DNA of 33,405 nucleotides, from NCBI GenBank assembly GCA_002389175.1, contig DGNZ01000109.1, forward strand, positions 1-33,405. The letters are read 5' to 3'. Below are positions 1 through 8,337 of the stretch, in pieces. Source of the DNA: Rhodospirillaceae bacterium UBA4479. Lineage in GTDB: Bacteria; Pseudomonadota; Alphaproteobacteria; Rhodospirillales; Casp-alpha2. Positions within the stretch are counted from its first letter, which is position 1. Each line of letters opens with the position of its first letter. The notes under the pieces were generated by a model. The model searched no databases and was not told the origin of the DNA. It saw nothing but the letters and a program-made list of their open reading frames with translations. The translations under genes were made by a program, and so were the position numbers.

Positions 1-1176
1 CTCGCAGGCTTCACGTAATTCATCGTCAGATGCCGCAAATGAGATGCGAAAAAATGGCGACATGCCGTAAGCCCCACCGTGCACAACGGCAACGCCCTCG
101 CTCTCCAGAAAATAAAGTGTCAGGTCCTGATCGGTCTCGATGACTTTGCCATCAGGTGTCTTTTTCCCGATCAAGTCAGCGCAACTTGGGAAAACATAAA
201 ACGCGCCTTTTGGTACAGGGCATTTTAGCCCGCGCGCCTGATTAATCATGGACACAACCATGTCACGTCTCTCTTGAAAACGGGCCGTGCGCTCTTGGAC
301 GAAATCTTGCGGGCCTGACAGCGCTGCAACAGCAGCGGCTTGGCTGATGGCGCTCGCACAACCAGTGGTTTGTTGCTGAAGTTTTGTCATCTGCTTCACC
401 AATGTCGCGGGTGCACCACAATACCCCATACGCCATCCTGTCATCGCATAGACTTTGGATGCCCCATTCATCGTTACCGTGCGATCTTTGAGTTCCGGTG
501 CAACGGCAGCAATGGTCGCAAATTCAAAATCATCATAAATAATGTGCTCGTAGATATCGTCACTAAAGATCGCGATATCCGGATACCGCACCAGAACATC
601 TGCCAATGCCCGCAAGTCATCAGCGGAATACACAGCGCCGCACGGATTGCTGGGGGAGTTCAATATAAGCCAACGGGTTTTAGGTGTGATCGAAGCCTCT
701 AGTAGCTCTGGCGTTAACTTAAAATCATTTTCTACCGCACAAGGAACGATAACCGGGATGCCACCCGCAAACTTGGTGATATCGACATACGATATCCAAT
801 AAGGGGCTGGGATAATCACCTCATCACCGGCCTCTACCGTCGCAACGAGAGAATTGAAGATGGCCTGCTTGCCACCTGTGCTGGCCATCACCTCGTCCTC
901 GGTATAATCCAGATCGTTTTCACGCTTGAATTTAGCAATGATCGCTTGTTTTAATTCTGGTGTACCCGCCGCGTTCGTATAGCGGGTTTGACCTTGGCGC
1001 GCGGCCTCGAACGCCGCGTCGATAACGTGGTCGGGCGTTGCGAAGTCCGGCTCGCCGGCGCTCAACGCAATCACATCGCGACCTTCTGCCCGCATCGCGC
1101 GCGCCTTCTGGGACGCAAGAGAACTTGCGGATTGCTCAATTCGATTTAGGCGGTCAGCAATCTTGATACTGGTCAT
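1..1176 (-). CDS. aatA: Aspartate aminotransferase (class I/II PLP fold), 3' end cut by window edge
   Basis: PLP-dependent transamination between aspartate and 2-oxoglutarate in the cytosol. The minus strand reads MTSIKIADRLNRIEQS from an ATG at 1174-1176 and stays open for 392 codons to base 1, where it still reads SDDELREACE. The family is about 400 residues, so only a few C-terminal residues are missing. The PLP lysine is K241 in the motif NGASKVYAMTGWRMGY, characteristic of subgroup I-gamma aspartate and aromatic aminotransferases. AAGGAG lies about 11 bases before the ATG, a slightly long spacing that still supports this start. The gene is divergent from the DmdA-like gene. Some alphaproteobacterial relatives also act on prephenate, and sequence reading cannot settle this. 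Confidence 0.93.
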   Translation of the reverse strand, partial: MTSIKIADRLNRIEQSASSLASQKARAMRAEGRDVIALSAGEPDFATPDHVIDAAFEAARQGQTRYTNAAGTPELKQAIIAKFKRENDLDYTEDEVMASTGGKQAIFNSLVATVEAGDEVIIPAPYWISYVDITKFAGGIPVIVPCAVENDFKLTPELLEASITPKTRWLILNSPSNPCGAVYSADDLRALADVLVRYPDIAIFSDDIYEHIIYDDFEFATIAAVAPELKDRTVTMNGASKVYAMTGWRMGYCGAPATLVKQMTKLQQQTTGCASAISQAAAVAALSGPQDFVQERTARFQERRDMVVSMINQARGLKCPVPKGAFYVFPSCADLIGKKTPDGKVIETDQDLTLYFLESEGVAVVHGGAYGMSPFFRISFAASDDELREACE

Positions 1177-1387
1177 GATGGAATTGGCTCCTTGGCCGAT
1201 ATAACGGAAAATTGATTTCGTCGATTTTCGCGCCGAAGGAACGTCTCGGCAAGACGTTTAGATCACAAAATTTGGCCTGCTGATTTTACTATCTTCAAAA
1301 TCAAATCTAGGGCACAGTTCCGAGCGAAATTCTGGGATGCGGCAGTGCAAACGCATAACGTTTTAGTGCAATGTTATGAGGGCCTTT
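1177..1387. promoter_or_regulatory. Divergent intergenic region between aatA and the DmdA-like gene
   Basis: These 211 bases must hold the promoters of both divergent genes. The only clear structure is a perfect 7-base inverted repeat, AACGTCT and AGACGTT, at 1240-1246 and 1252-1258 with a 5-base spacer. It could be an operator or a hairpin in the aatA leader. I could not pick a convincing -35/-10 pair in either direction. Confidence 0.4.
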
Positions 1388-2497
1388 ATGTCTGCACCTA
1401 CTCTTTCTATCTCGCGTCGCCTGCGCGGCACACCATTCACAAACCGTGTTTCCGAGGCTGGCGTCAAAGGTTATACAGTTTACAATCATATGTTACTGCC
1501 AACCGTATTTGAAAGCGTCGAGGCAGATTACCATCACCTCAAAAAACATGTACAGGTTTGGGATGTATCTTGCGAACGTCAGATCGAAATTCGAGGCGCT
1601 GATGCCGCCCGACTGATGCAAATGCTGACCCCTCGCGATCTCCGCGGGATGACACCAGGGCAGTGTTATTATGTGCCCATCGTTGATGAGACAGGTGGCA
1701 TGCTGAATGATCCGGTCGCACTCAAATTCGCCGACGATAAGTATTATATTTCCATCGCTGATAGCGATCTGTTGTTTTGGGCCAAAGGCTTGGCATACGG
1801 CCTGCATCTTGAAGTTGATGTTAATGAGCCTGATGTGCACCCACTCGCAGTCCAAGGTCCCAAGGCGGATGAGTTGATGGCCCGCGTGTTCGGTGAACAG
1901 GTGCGCGACATCCGTTTCTTCCGATTCCACCTACTTGATTTTCAAGGCAATGAGTTCGCCGTCGCACGATCTGGTTACTCAAAACAAGGCGGTTATGAGA
2001 TCTATATGGATGGGGCCCAAAATGGTGAGGCGCTCTGGGATGCACTCTTCAAAGCCGGTGAAGACCTCAACGTCCGTGCAGGATGCCCGAACGGGATTGA
2101 GCGCATTGAAGGCGGATTGTTATCTTATGGGAACGACATGACCCGCAAAAACACGCCGCATGAATGTGGGTTGGGACGTTTTTGCGATACTCAAACAGCT
2201 ATTGGTTGCGTGGGTCGTGATGCGCTTCTGCGGGTTGCGACCGAGGGGCCAATCCGCCAAATCAGAAGTCTTTCGATTGAGGGAGATCCTGTACCTCCGT
2301 GCACCGACAAATGGTCTATCTTTGCTGACGGGGAACGTGTAGGTCGCGTGACGTCGGCAGCTTGGTCACCGGATTTTAATACCAATGTTGCGATTGGGAT
2401 GGTCCGTATGACCCATTGGAAAGAAGGCACGAAGGTCGAGGTCGAAACCCCGGATGGTATGCGCTCAGCAGTCGTCCATCTAAAACCGTATATTTGA
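1388..2497 (+). CDS. dmdA: DMSP demethylase-like, GcvT-family tetrahydrofolate methyltransferase
   Basis: Likely transfers a methyl group from dimethylsulfoniopropionate to tetrahydrofolate, giving methylmercaptopropionate and 5-methyl-THF. The fold is that of the glycine cleavage T-protein. The N-terminus carries SISRRLRGTPF, then VYNHMLLPT at 31-39 and VQVWDVSCERQIEI from 55, followed by SGYSKQGGYEIY at 195-206, a pattern that from memory follows the Pelagibacter DmdA closely. Starting at the ATG at 1388 gives 369 residues, the length I recall for that enzyme, and places GAGGG five bases upstream. An in-frame ATG at 1376 lacks such a site. The gene ends 15 bases from the convergent cytochrome c gene. 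It could instead be a related THF-dependent demethylase with another substrate. Confidence 0.78.
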   Translation: MSAPTLSISRRLRGTPFTNRVSEAGVKGYTVYNHMLLPTVFESVEADYHHLKKHVQVWDVSCERQIEIRGADAARLMQMLTPRDLRGMTPGQCYYVPIVDETGGMLNDPVALKFADDKYYISIADSDLLFWAKGLAYGLHLEVDVNEPDVHPLAVQGPKADELMARVFGEQVRDIRFFRFHLLDFQGNEFAVARSGYSKQGGYEIYMDGAQNGEALWDALFKAGEDLNVRAGCPNGIERIEGGLLSYGNDMTRKNTPHECGLGRFCDTQTAIGCVGRDALLRVATEGPIRQIRSLSIEGDPVPPCTDKWSIFADGERVGRVTSAAWSPDFNTNVAIGMVRMTHWKEGTKVEVETPDGMRSAVVHLKPYI

Positions 2498-2512
2498 GAA
2501 AGTAGCTGCCCC

Positions 2513-2992
2513 TTAATTGATGACGCTGTTGCCCGTGATTTCGTCCTGAGCTTGTCGCTCACGCGCGCTCCAAGTTGATTTGATGAAAGACATCGCAGCG
2601 ATGATCTCATCATCTGATAGAACACCGTCAAATGCGGGCATATCACTCTGGTAACCAGGTCCTGCGACATACTGCGGGCCATATTTTGTCAGATTAAACA
2701 ATGACTTGTCCGCGTGATGCCAGGTATGCCCTGTCTCATCATGTGGTGGTGCAGGCAATCGGCCCGACGGTTTGCGTTGCCGCCAATTGGCTTCTCCCTC
2801 CAGGTTTTCGCCGTGGCAACTCGCGCAGTGTTCGGCGTAAACGATTTTGCCCTGCATCACGACGGCTGTGTTTTCTGGCTGGAACATGAAAGGGCTGTCA
2901 GCGCGGTCAGAAAGCAGGAACTCATAGCCCAAGAAACCACCCCCTATGATGATGGCCCCTAATAACACTGGCATTATTTTTTTCTTAGACAC
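2513..2992 (-). CDS. Membrane-anchored class I cytochrome c
   Basis: A small electron carrier facing the periplasm. An uncleaved hydrophobic segment at residues 7-27 follows a lysine-rich start. The single heme site is CASCH with C56, C59 and H60, and M118 in SDMPAF is the probable sixth ligand. Between them lies a segment with LPAPPHDETGHTWHH, a conserved feature of a cytochrome subgroup often annotated simply as cytochrome c. Translation starts at GTG (2990-2992) with AGAGGG five bases upstream. The gene is 63 bases after the cupin gene on the same strand and may be the last cistron of that transcript. Its redox partner cannot be deduced from the sequence; the neighbouring genes do not encode an obvious oxidase. 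Confidence 0.85.
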   Translation of the reverse strand: MSKKKIMPVLLGAIIIGGGFLGYEFLLSDRADSPFMFQPENTAVVMQGKIVYAEHCASCHGENLEGEANWRQRKPSGRLPAPPHDETGHTWHHADKSLFNLTKYGPQYVAGPGYQSDMPAFDGVLSDDEIIAAMSFIKSTWSARERQAQDEITGNSVIN

Positions 2993-3055
2993 AAAAACCC
3001 TCTACTGCCGTTGATCGTTCAAGTTATCAACGTAAACATTCGACCAACAGGCAGG

Positions 3056-3583
3056 TCAACGGATAAAGTTCTCCACATAATCAGCGCCAAGGCCCACATC
3101 TTCGAAGTGCTTTCGACAAGCGTCTATGCGATCGAACACATCCGTCGTCCCCGTCGCCACGCCATCTTCATCGCAATAAATCAGCGCCCCTGTATTGTGG
3201 AACAAGGTGATCATTTCGTCGCAATCTTCGTCGACCACCAACGTGTGGATTTCGCCTGGTGGCTCAAACAAGTACGACCCAGGTCCTGCGACCCAGTCAT
3301 GTTCCAGATACCGCCAAGAACCCTTGATAACAAAGCCATGCACAGGAGCAGGATGACGATGACGCGAGAGAAATCCGCCACCCTTTACCTTGGTCAAATG
3401 CACCCAATACCCTTGGCTGATATTCAGACACAACGGGCGCGACCATCGATCAGGTGACAATGGCACCCATAATCTTGGATCGTCCTCGGCGAAGGCATCT
3501 TGTATAAAAATTTCTGGGAGCGCACCTATCACATTTGGCCCTGTATACGGCGCAGGTATCTTAGGTTTTAAACCATCATCCAT
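3056..3583 (-). CDS. Cupin, 2,4'-dihydroxyacetophenone dioxygenase / ChrR-like type
   Basis: A single-domain metal cupin of 175 residues. Motif 1 contains H75, H77 and H82, with histidine where the classical cupin has glutamate; motif 2 ends with H113 in PPGEIHTL. An all-histidine centre is known from Fe(II) diketone and aryl-ketone cleaving dioxygenases of this family, so C-C bond cleavage of a small ketone is the best guess. The substrate is unknown. The ATG overlaps the stop of the RraA-like gene by one base (TAATG), so the two are probably translated together. It was checked as a possible DMSP lyase cupin because of the nearby DmdA-like gene, but the motif pattern does not fit (see rejected list). 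Confidence 0.75.
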   Translation of the reverse strand: MDDGLKPKIPAPYTGPNVIGALPEIFIQDAFAEDDPRLWVPLSPDRWSRPLCLNISQGYWVHLTKVKGGGFLSRHRHPAPVHGFVIKGSWRYLEHDWVAGPGSYLFEPPGEIHTLVVDEDCDEMITLFHNTGALIYCDEDGVATGTTDVFDRIDACRKHFEDVGLGADYVENFIR

Positions 3584-4287
3584 TATTCATTCCCTTCACT
3601 TTCTTTTTTATAACGCGCGAGAGTTTCTTCATTGGGTGGATACAACCCCGGCAATGAATGCCCGGCGTCGACCTGCTTGACGATCCAGGCTTCCAGTTGT
3701 TCCTGCTCAATTGCCGCAGTTGCAACCTCTGCCAACATCGCTTGCGGAATCACCACGGCACCATCACCATCCGCGACGATAATGTCATTTGGAAAGATCG
3801 CCGTGTCACCGCACCCGATCGGTTCTTGCCATCCGACGAATGCTAACGAAGCGATCGACGCAGGTGCGACGGCGCCTGCACACCAGGTCGGCAGTTCGGT
3901 TCGCTGCACCCCTTCGCCATCACGCATAGCGCCGTCTGTCACAATACCGGCAACACCACGCTTTTTCATACGCCCTGCCAAAATGTCGCCAAAGATACCG
4001 GCAGATGAAATCCCACGCGTGTCCACCACGCAGACACACCCAGCTGGCATTTCTTCGATTGCGGCACGGGTGGAATGGGGGCCCTTCCATGATTCAGGTG
4101 TCGCCAAGTCTTCGCGAGATGGCACAAACCTCATGGTAAAAGCGGGGCCTACGATGCGTTCACTTGTTGAGCAATAAGGAGCCGCGCCTGCGATCCAACT
4201 GCTGGGCACACCACGCTTCAACATGACCGTGGTTAAAGTCGCGGTGGTGACCAGTTCCAACGCATCCAGCATTTCAGAGTCTATCAT
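3583..4287 (-). CDS. RraA-like / HMG-CHA aldolase family protein
   Basis: 234 residues with the RraA fold. GDILAGRMKKRGVAGIV is followed by TDGAMRD and, further on, ADGDGAVVIP. The Arg-Asp pair in AMRD matches the metal and substrate site of 4-hydroxy-4-methyl-2-oxoglutarate and 4-carboxy-4-hydroxy-2-oxoadipate aldolases. That favours a class II aldolase or oxaloacetate decarboxylase-like activity over regulation of RNase E. AGGAG lies six bases before the ATG. It sits 55 bases after the ferredoxin gene, with no obvious terminator between them, and overlaps the cupin start by one base. The pairing suggests a short catabolic step in which a ketone is cleaved and a hydroxy-oxo acid is split; this is inference. 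Confidence 0.8.
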   Translation of the reverse strand: MIDSEMLDALELVTTATLTTVMLKRGVPSSWIAGAAPYCSTSERIVGPAFTMRFVPSREDLATPESWKGPHSTRAAIEEMPAGCVCVVDTRGISSAGIFGDILAGRMKKRGVAGIVTDGAMRDGEGVQRTELPTWCAGAVAPASIASLAFVGWQEPIGCGDTAIFPNDIIVADGDGAVVIPQAMLAEVATAAIEQEQLEAWIVKQVDAGHSLPGLYPPNEETLARYKKESEGNE

Positions 4288-4342
4288 CAGGGGCTCCTCG
4301 CTCCAATTTCAGAAACAATAAGACCCTCAATTCATCGGGGGA

Positions 4343-4669
4343 TCAAACGAGATTGCGGTGCTCTGCTGGCAACTTAACGATAAGACCGTCCAGGTTGTCG
4401 GACATTCTGATCTGGCAGCCCAGTCTCGATGTCCGCTTCAAGCCAAAGGTCAGATCAAGCATGTCTTCCTCTTCTTCCTCTGGCTCATCTAATTTGGCAT
4501 ACCACGCGTCATCTACAATCACATGACACGTCGAACACGCCATAGACCCTTCGCAGGCACCTTCTAGATCAATCATGTTGCGATGCGCGACTTCTAGAAC
4601 AGACAAGCCGTCAGGTGCTTCACACACCTGTTCTTTGCCATCAGGATGGATAAAGGTGATTTTGTTCAT
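4343..4669 (-). CDS. fdx: 2Fe-2S ferredoxin, adrenodoxin/Isc type
   Basis: A soluble electron donor for Fe-S cluster assembly. The 108 residues carry four ligand cysteines, C39, C45, C48 and C85, in the adrenodoxin arrangement C-x5-C-x2-C and a distal cysteine in LGCQIRM. The acidic run EPEEEEEDMLD just before the distal part is typical of the partner-binding surface. It is co-directional with and 53 bases after sufA, at the end of the Fe-S cluster. In organisms with a full ISC operon this ferredoxin is next to hscA; here it travels with a Suf cluster. No good ribosome site is visible before the ATG at 4669. Confidence 0.93.
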   Translation of the reverse strand: MNKITFIHPDGKEQVCEAPDGLSVLEVAHRNMIDLEGACEGSMACSTCHVIVDDAWYAKLDEPEEEEEDMLDLTFGLKRTSRLGCQIRMSDNLDGLIVKLPAEHRNLV

Positions 4670-4722
4670 GAAAATAGTAACTCAATGGGAAACGAGAGAA
4701 GATCAGCTGAGACAAACCACTA

Positions 4723-5067
4723 TCAAACGGAGAAACTCTCACCACAACCGCAACGACTTGCTTCGTTGGGATTAGTGAAAGTGAACCCACTGCGAAGCAT
4801 GCCGTCTTCGTAGTCCATTTCAGCACCGACAAGGAACATCGTCGCCATCGGATCGATGAACACACGTGCACCATCACGTTCGATTTCTTCTTCCATGGGA
4901 CGCTTTTCGTCTGCATATTCAAAGACATAAGATAGACCGGAACATCCCTTAGTCGAAATCGTCACGCGCAGACCTGCGACAGGGTTTTCGCTATTGCTCA
5001 TCAATGAACGAACATGATCAGCAGCGGCATCTGTCAGCGTTATCAGCTGTTTTGGTTGCTCAGTCAT
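4723..5067 (-). CDS. sufA: A-type Fe-S carrier SufA/IscA/ErpA
   Basis: A-type carrier that receives clusters from SufBCD and passes them to apoproteins. It has 114 residues with the three diagnostic cysteines: C42 in TKGCSGLSY and C106 and C108 in SRCGCGESFSV. GGAG sits eight bases before the ATG at 5067. It is 56 bases after sufT in the same direction. SufA, IscA and ErpA are close relatives; the name follows the operon, and an ErpA-like role is equally possible from sequence alone. Confidence 0.92.
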   Translation of the reverse strand: MTEQPKQLITLTDAAADHVRSLMSNSENPVAGLRVTISTKGCSGLSYVFEYADEKRPMEEEIERDGARVFIDPMATMFLVGAEMDYEDGMLRSGFTFTNPNEASRCGCGESFSV

Positions 5068-5123
5068 CGCGCGTTCTCCAAAAAAATCGTCTTACTGTTA
5101 AATATCCTCTGGATAGGGGCTGT

Positions 5124-5741
5124 TCAACCCATCCCCAAAGCTAATTTTGCGTCTTCTGACATCCGTTCTGGGGTCCACTGCGGTTCCCAAACCAATGTCA
5201 CTTCGATCTCGCCCGTGCCTTCGACGCCTTCAACGGCGCGTGCGACCATGCCCGGCATCTCGCCAGCTACGGGACAACCAGGTGCCGTCAGCGACATATC
5301 AATGTGGATATCGCCTTTTTCAAGGATGCTGAGACCATAGATCAGCCCGAGGTCATATATATTTACTGGAATTTCCGGATCATAGACTTCGCGGAGCGCT
5401 TCTACGACATCGTCCTCAGATGCAACGGCTGCACCCTCTGCCAATGGTTTGCCAGCGGTTGCCTTAAACTCTTCGTCTGGATCAACAGGCGAATAATCAA
5501 ACCCAGGTATACCGCTAGGCGTGCCACCACCCATGCTGCTCGGCGGAACGAACTCTGGCGTTTCAGCACGCTTCAAATCTTCTTCGATCTTCGCCAAAGC
5601 TGCGTGATTGACACCATCGTCTGCCGGTTCGGCAATGGGTTCAGCGACAGGTCCTGCCAAAGCTTCATCAGCCACGTGGGTCTCAACAGCTGTTTCAGCA
5701 GGCGCTTCGACTTTGTCTTTCTTTTTAAACAAACCAAACAT
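5124..5741 (-). CDS. sufT: SufT (DUF59/MIP18 family) with long low-complexity N-terminal extension
   Basis: Fe-S maturation factor. The DUF59 domain fills about residues 108-205 and carries YDPEIPVNIYDLGLIYG, then SLTAPGCPVA with the conserved cysteine, and a C-terminal stretch with WEPQWTPERMSEDAK. The first 105 or so residues are unlike the family: MFGLFKKKDK, then alanine-, glutamate- and proline-rich sequence and a Gly/Pro patch, probably disordered. The ATG overlaps the sufS stop by one base (TAATG). The extension has no alternative ATG with a better site, so I treat it as translated. Confidence 0.9.
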   Translation of the reverse strand: MFGLFKKKDKVEAPAETAVETHVADEALAGPVAEPIAEPADDGVNHAALAKIEEDLKRAETPEFVPPSSMGGGTPSGIPGFDYSPVDPDEEFKATAGKPLAEGAAVASEDDVVEALREVYDPEIPVNIYDLGLIYGLSILEKGDIHIDMSLTAPGCPVAGEMPGMVARAVEGVEGTGEIEVTLVWEPQWTPERMSEDAKLALGMG

Positions 5742-7009
5742 TAGGCAAACATCTCCTTAACCAGAACCAGCGAGTCATAAAGCGCATCAACTTCTTCTTT
5801 GGTGTTATAGAGGCCAAACGACGCGCGCGCCGTGCCCGGAATACCAAACCGATCCATCAACGGCTGTGCGCAATGGTGCCCAGTACGAATGGCAACACCC
5901 GCACGGTCAATGATCGTTCCGATATCAGATATGTGCGCATCATCCATCACAAACGATATGATCGATGCTTTGTCATCGGCATTGCCAATAATGCTCAAAC
6001 CCTCAATCGATTTAAGACGTTCGGTCGCGTACTGCAGCAATCCAATTTCGTGCGCTGCAATATTATCGAGTCCGATTTCTTCGATGTAGTTGATGGCGGC
6101 ACCAAATCCAACGGCCTCAATTATCGCCGGGGTCCCTGCTTCAAAACGATGCGGTGCGGGCTGGAATGTCGTTTCTTCGAACGTCACGCGATCAATCATT
6201 TCTCCGCCACCTTGATACGGGGGCATGGAATTTAGAATATCGAGTGGCGCCCACAAGACCCCGATGCCTGTAGGCCCATAGAGCTTATGGCTCGAGAAAA
6301 TATAGAAATCGGCGCCCAGAGCCTGCACATCGATTTTCGTATGCGGCACCGATTGGCATCCATCGATCAGCACCTTGGCGCCAGCGGCATGCGACTTACG
6401 GATGATTTCTTCGACGGGCAAAACCGTCCCCAGCACGTTCGAAATATGTGGCACGGATACAATCTTGGTTTTGTTCGATAGCAGCGCCTCGAACTCGTCC
6501 ATCAAGAAATTGCCGTCATCATCAATGGGGGCAACTTTCAGAACGATACCTTTTTCAGCCCTCAGCAACTGCCACGGCACGATGTTCGCATGATGCTCCA
6601 TCACCGTGATCAGGACTTCGTCACCTTCGTTTAGGAATTTCCGTCCATACGTCGCAGCGACCAGGTTAATCGACTCCGTACCACCCTTGGTGATCACGAC
6701 TTCATCAGACGTCAGTGCATTGATGAATCGAGCAACTGCTTCGCGAGCTTCTTCGAATTTTTCTGTCGAAAGTTGGCTCATCTTATGATTGCCGCGGTGC
6801 ACGTTGGAGTAATAGCCCTCCATACATGCGGTCATGGCTTCGATCACCTGACGCGGTTTTTGCGCGCTGGCACCATTATCTAAATAAACCAACGGCTTAT
6901 CATAGACCATTTGCTTTAAGATCGGAAAATCCTCACGCACACGATGAACATCGAATGCCTGCATTGAATTATCACCACCCATGGCTTTGAGGGTCGCCTG
7001 CTCGGTCAT
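5741..7009 (-). CDS. sufS: Cysteine desulfurase SufS (group II)
   Basis: PLP enzyme that strips sulfur from cysteine as a persulfide for SufBCD. The PLP lysine is in FSSHKLYGPTGIG and the catalytic cysteine in RTGHHCAQPLMDRF, both group II signatures. ITKGGTESINLVA and VLIDGCQSVPH line the cofactor site. The start chosen at 7009 gives 422 residues and makes TGATG with the sufD stop; an upstream in-frame ATG at 7045 lies inside sufD. No SufE gene is seen in the window. SufT, which overlaps its stop, or an unlinked SufE/SufU could be the partner. Confidence 0.95.
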   Translation of the reverse strand: MTEQATLKAMGGDNSMQAFDVHRVREDFPILKQMVYDKPLVYLDNGASAQKPRQVIEAMTACMEGYYSNVHRGNHKMSQLSTEKFEEAREAVARFINALTSDEVVITKGGTESINLVAATYGRKFLNEGDEVLITVMEHHANIVPWQLLRAEKGIVLKVAPIDDDGNFLMDEFEALLSNKTKIVSVPHISNVLGTVLPVEEIIRKSHAAGAKVLIDGCQSVPHTKIDVQALGADFYIFSSHKLYGPTGIGVLWAPLDILNSMPPYQGGGEMIDRVTFEETTFQPAPHRFEAGTPAIIEAVGFGAAINYIEEIGLDNIAAHEIGLLQYATERLKSIEGLSIIGNADDKASIISFVMDDAHISDIGTIIDRAGVAIRTGHHCAQPLMDRFGIPGTARASFGLYNTKEEVDALYDSLVLVKEMFA

Positions 7010-8337
7010 CAAGCGGTTTCCTTCCATTCTTCGGCGAGGAAACAATGCGCTGGCAACCAGCGGACGATCCGGTCCAATAGGACTGAGCGAACTGTCTCGT
7101 CAGAGATTTCTTCGAGTGCATCACCCAAGAATGACTGAACGAGCATGTTCCGCGCTAAAGCCTCGGGAATGCCCCGTGAGCGTAAATAGAACAGCGCCGT
7201 ATGGTCGAGTTGCCCACTGGTCGCACCGTGCGCACACTGAACATCATCGGCATAAATTTCGAGTTCCGGTTTGATGTCGATCTCGGCGTTGTTCGATAAC
7301 AACAAAGTTTTCGACAACATCCGGCCATCGGCTTTTTGGGCATCTTTGGCTACGTGAATTTTGCCTTGGAATACGGCACGGCTCTCGTCGTCCAGCACGC
7401 CTTTGTAAACCTGCTTACAGGTCGTATTCGGCACCAGCATGTCGACGAGAGATGTATTATCGCAGTGCTCTTTGCCGCGCATTAGATACGCGCCGTTTAT
7501 CGCAGCATGCGCACCTTGGCCGGATAATTTAACTTTGATTTCTGAGCGCGAAAGTAATCCACCGATCGATAGCGCAAAGCTTTCGTACGTCGCATCTCGC
7601 GCAACATCGGCATAAAGCGTCGTTACATGCGTTGCATAGATGGATTCTGCCTGCACCTTATAATGCTTAAAGAATGCACCTGCCGAAACCGTAACCTCGG
7701 TGACAGCATTTGCAAAGTATCCACCAACACCGCGGCCATCATGATGCTTGACCAAGGTTGCTTGCGCCCCCTCATCAATCACGATCAAGTTCCGTGGGAA
7801 ATACGCGACGGCACGGTCGGTCAGCCCACCAATGTAAACGACTTCGAGTGGTCGCGTCAGCACAACGCCCTTGGGTACATGCAATACAAACCCGGAATCC
7901 AACATCGCTTCGTTCAAAGACACCATGGCCTCGTCAGCGTCACCAGCAACCTTACCTAATTGTTCTTGGACCCAATCCGCATCGGCATTTAGCGCCGTAT
8001 CGATGGATCCAAACCGAACACCATTTGGCAATTCGGACAAGTCAGATAAGTCCTCACGCAGACGACCATTGACGAATACCAAGCGTGCGAGTGCATTACC
8101 GATACCAGGAATTTGTGAAACCTCTACCTGACCATCAGCATCAGACACTGGGACATACTGAGTATCATCAAGCGGACGCAGCCGGGTGTATTTCCAGCTT
8201 TCCAGTTTTGGTGTCGGAACACCGAGCGCATCAAAGCGCGACAGACCAGATGCGCGACGTTCCTGCAACCAGGGAATATCTGCCCCCGGCAGGGACCGTG
8301 CAGCATCCACATCAGTCATGAACGGGATGACAGACAT
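7009..8337 (-). CDS. sufD: SufD, scaffold complex subunit
   Basis: Subunit of the SufBC2D scaffold, a right-handed beta-helix protein needed for iron entry. It has 442 residues. The C-terminal core shows DDVQCAHGATSGQLDHTALFYLRSRGI split over the conserved region, including the Cys-x-His that corresponds to the functional histidine of E. coli SufD. The N-terminal helical part has LESWKYTRLRPL, typical of SufD. Its ATG overlaps the sufC stop by one base (TAATG), and its TGA overlaps the sufS ATG. Confidence 0.95.
   Translation of the reverse strand: MSVIPFMTDVDAARSLPGADIPWLQERRASGLSRFDALGVPTPKLESWKYTRLRPLDDTQYVPVSDADGQVEVSQIPGIGNALARLVFVNGRLREDLSDLSELPNGVRFGSIDTALNADADWVQEQLGKVAGDADEAMVSLNEAMLDSGFVLHVPKGVVLTRPLEVVYIGGLTDRAVAYFPRNLIVIDEGAQATLVKHHDGRGVGGYFANAVTEVTVSAGAFFKHYKVQAESIYATHVTTLYADVARDATYESFALSIGGLLSRSEIKVKLSGQGAHAAINGAYLMRGKEHCDNTSLVDMLVPNTTCKQVYKGVLDDESRAVFQGKIHVAKDAQKADGRMLSKTLLLSNNAEIDIKPELEIYADDVQCAHGATSGQLDHTALFYLRSRGIPEALARNMLVQSFLGDALEEISDETVRSVLLDRIVRWLPAHCFLAEEWKETA

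Noticed and set aside
3056..3583. Cupin as a DMSP lyase (DddL/Q/W/K) because of the DmdA-like neighbour
   Set aside because: Histidine stands where those lyases have their own motif-1 acid/tyrosine arrangement, the flanking sequence is of the 2,4'-dihydroxyacetophenone dioxygenase type, and the gene is coupled to the RraA-like gene, not to dmdA.
3583..4287. RraA as regulator of the RNase E encoded at the right end
   Set aside because: The protein is longer than E. coli RraA, keeps the aldolase Arg-Asp pair, and lies 29 kb away from rne; the aldolase branch fits better.
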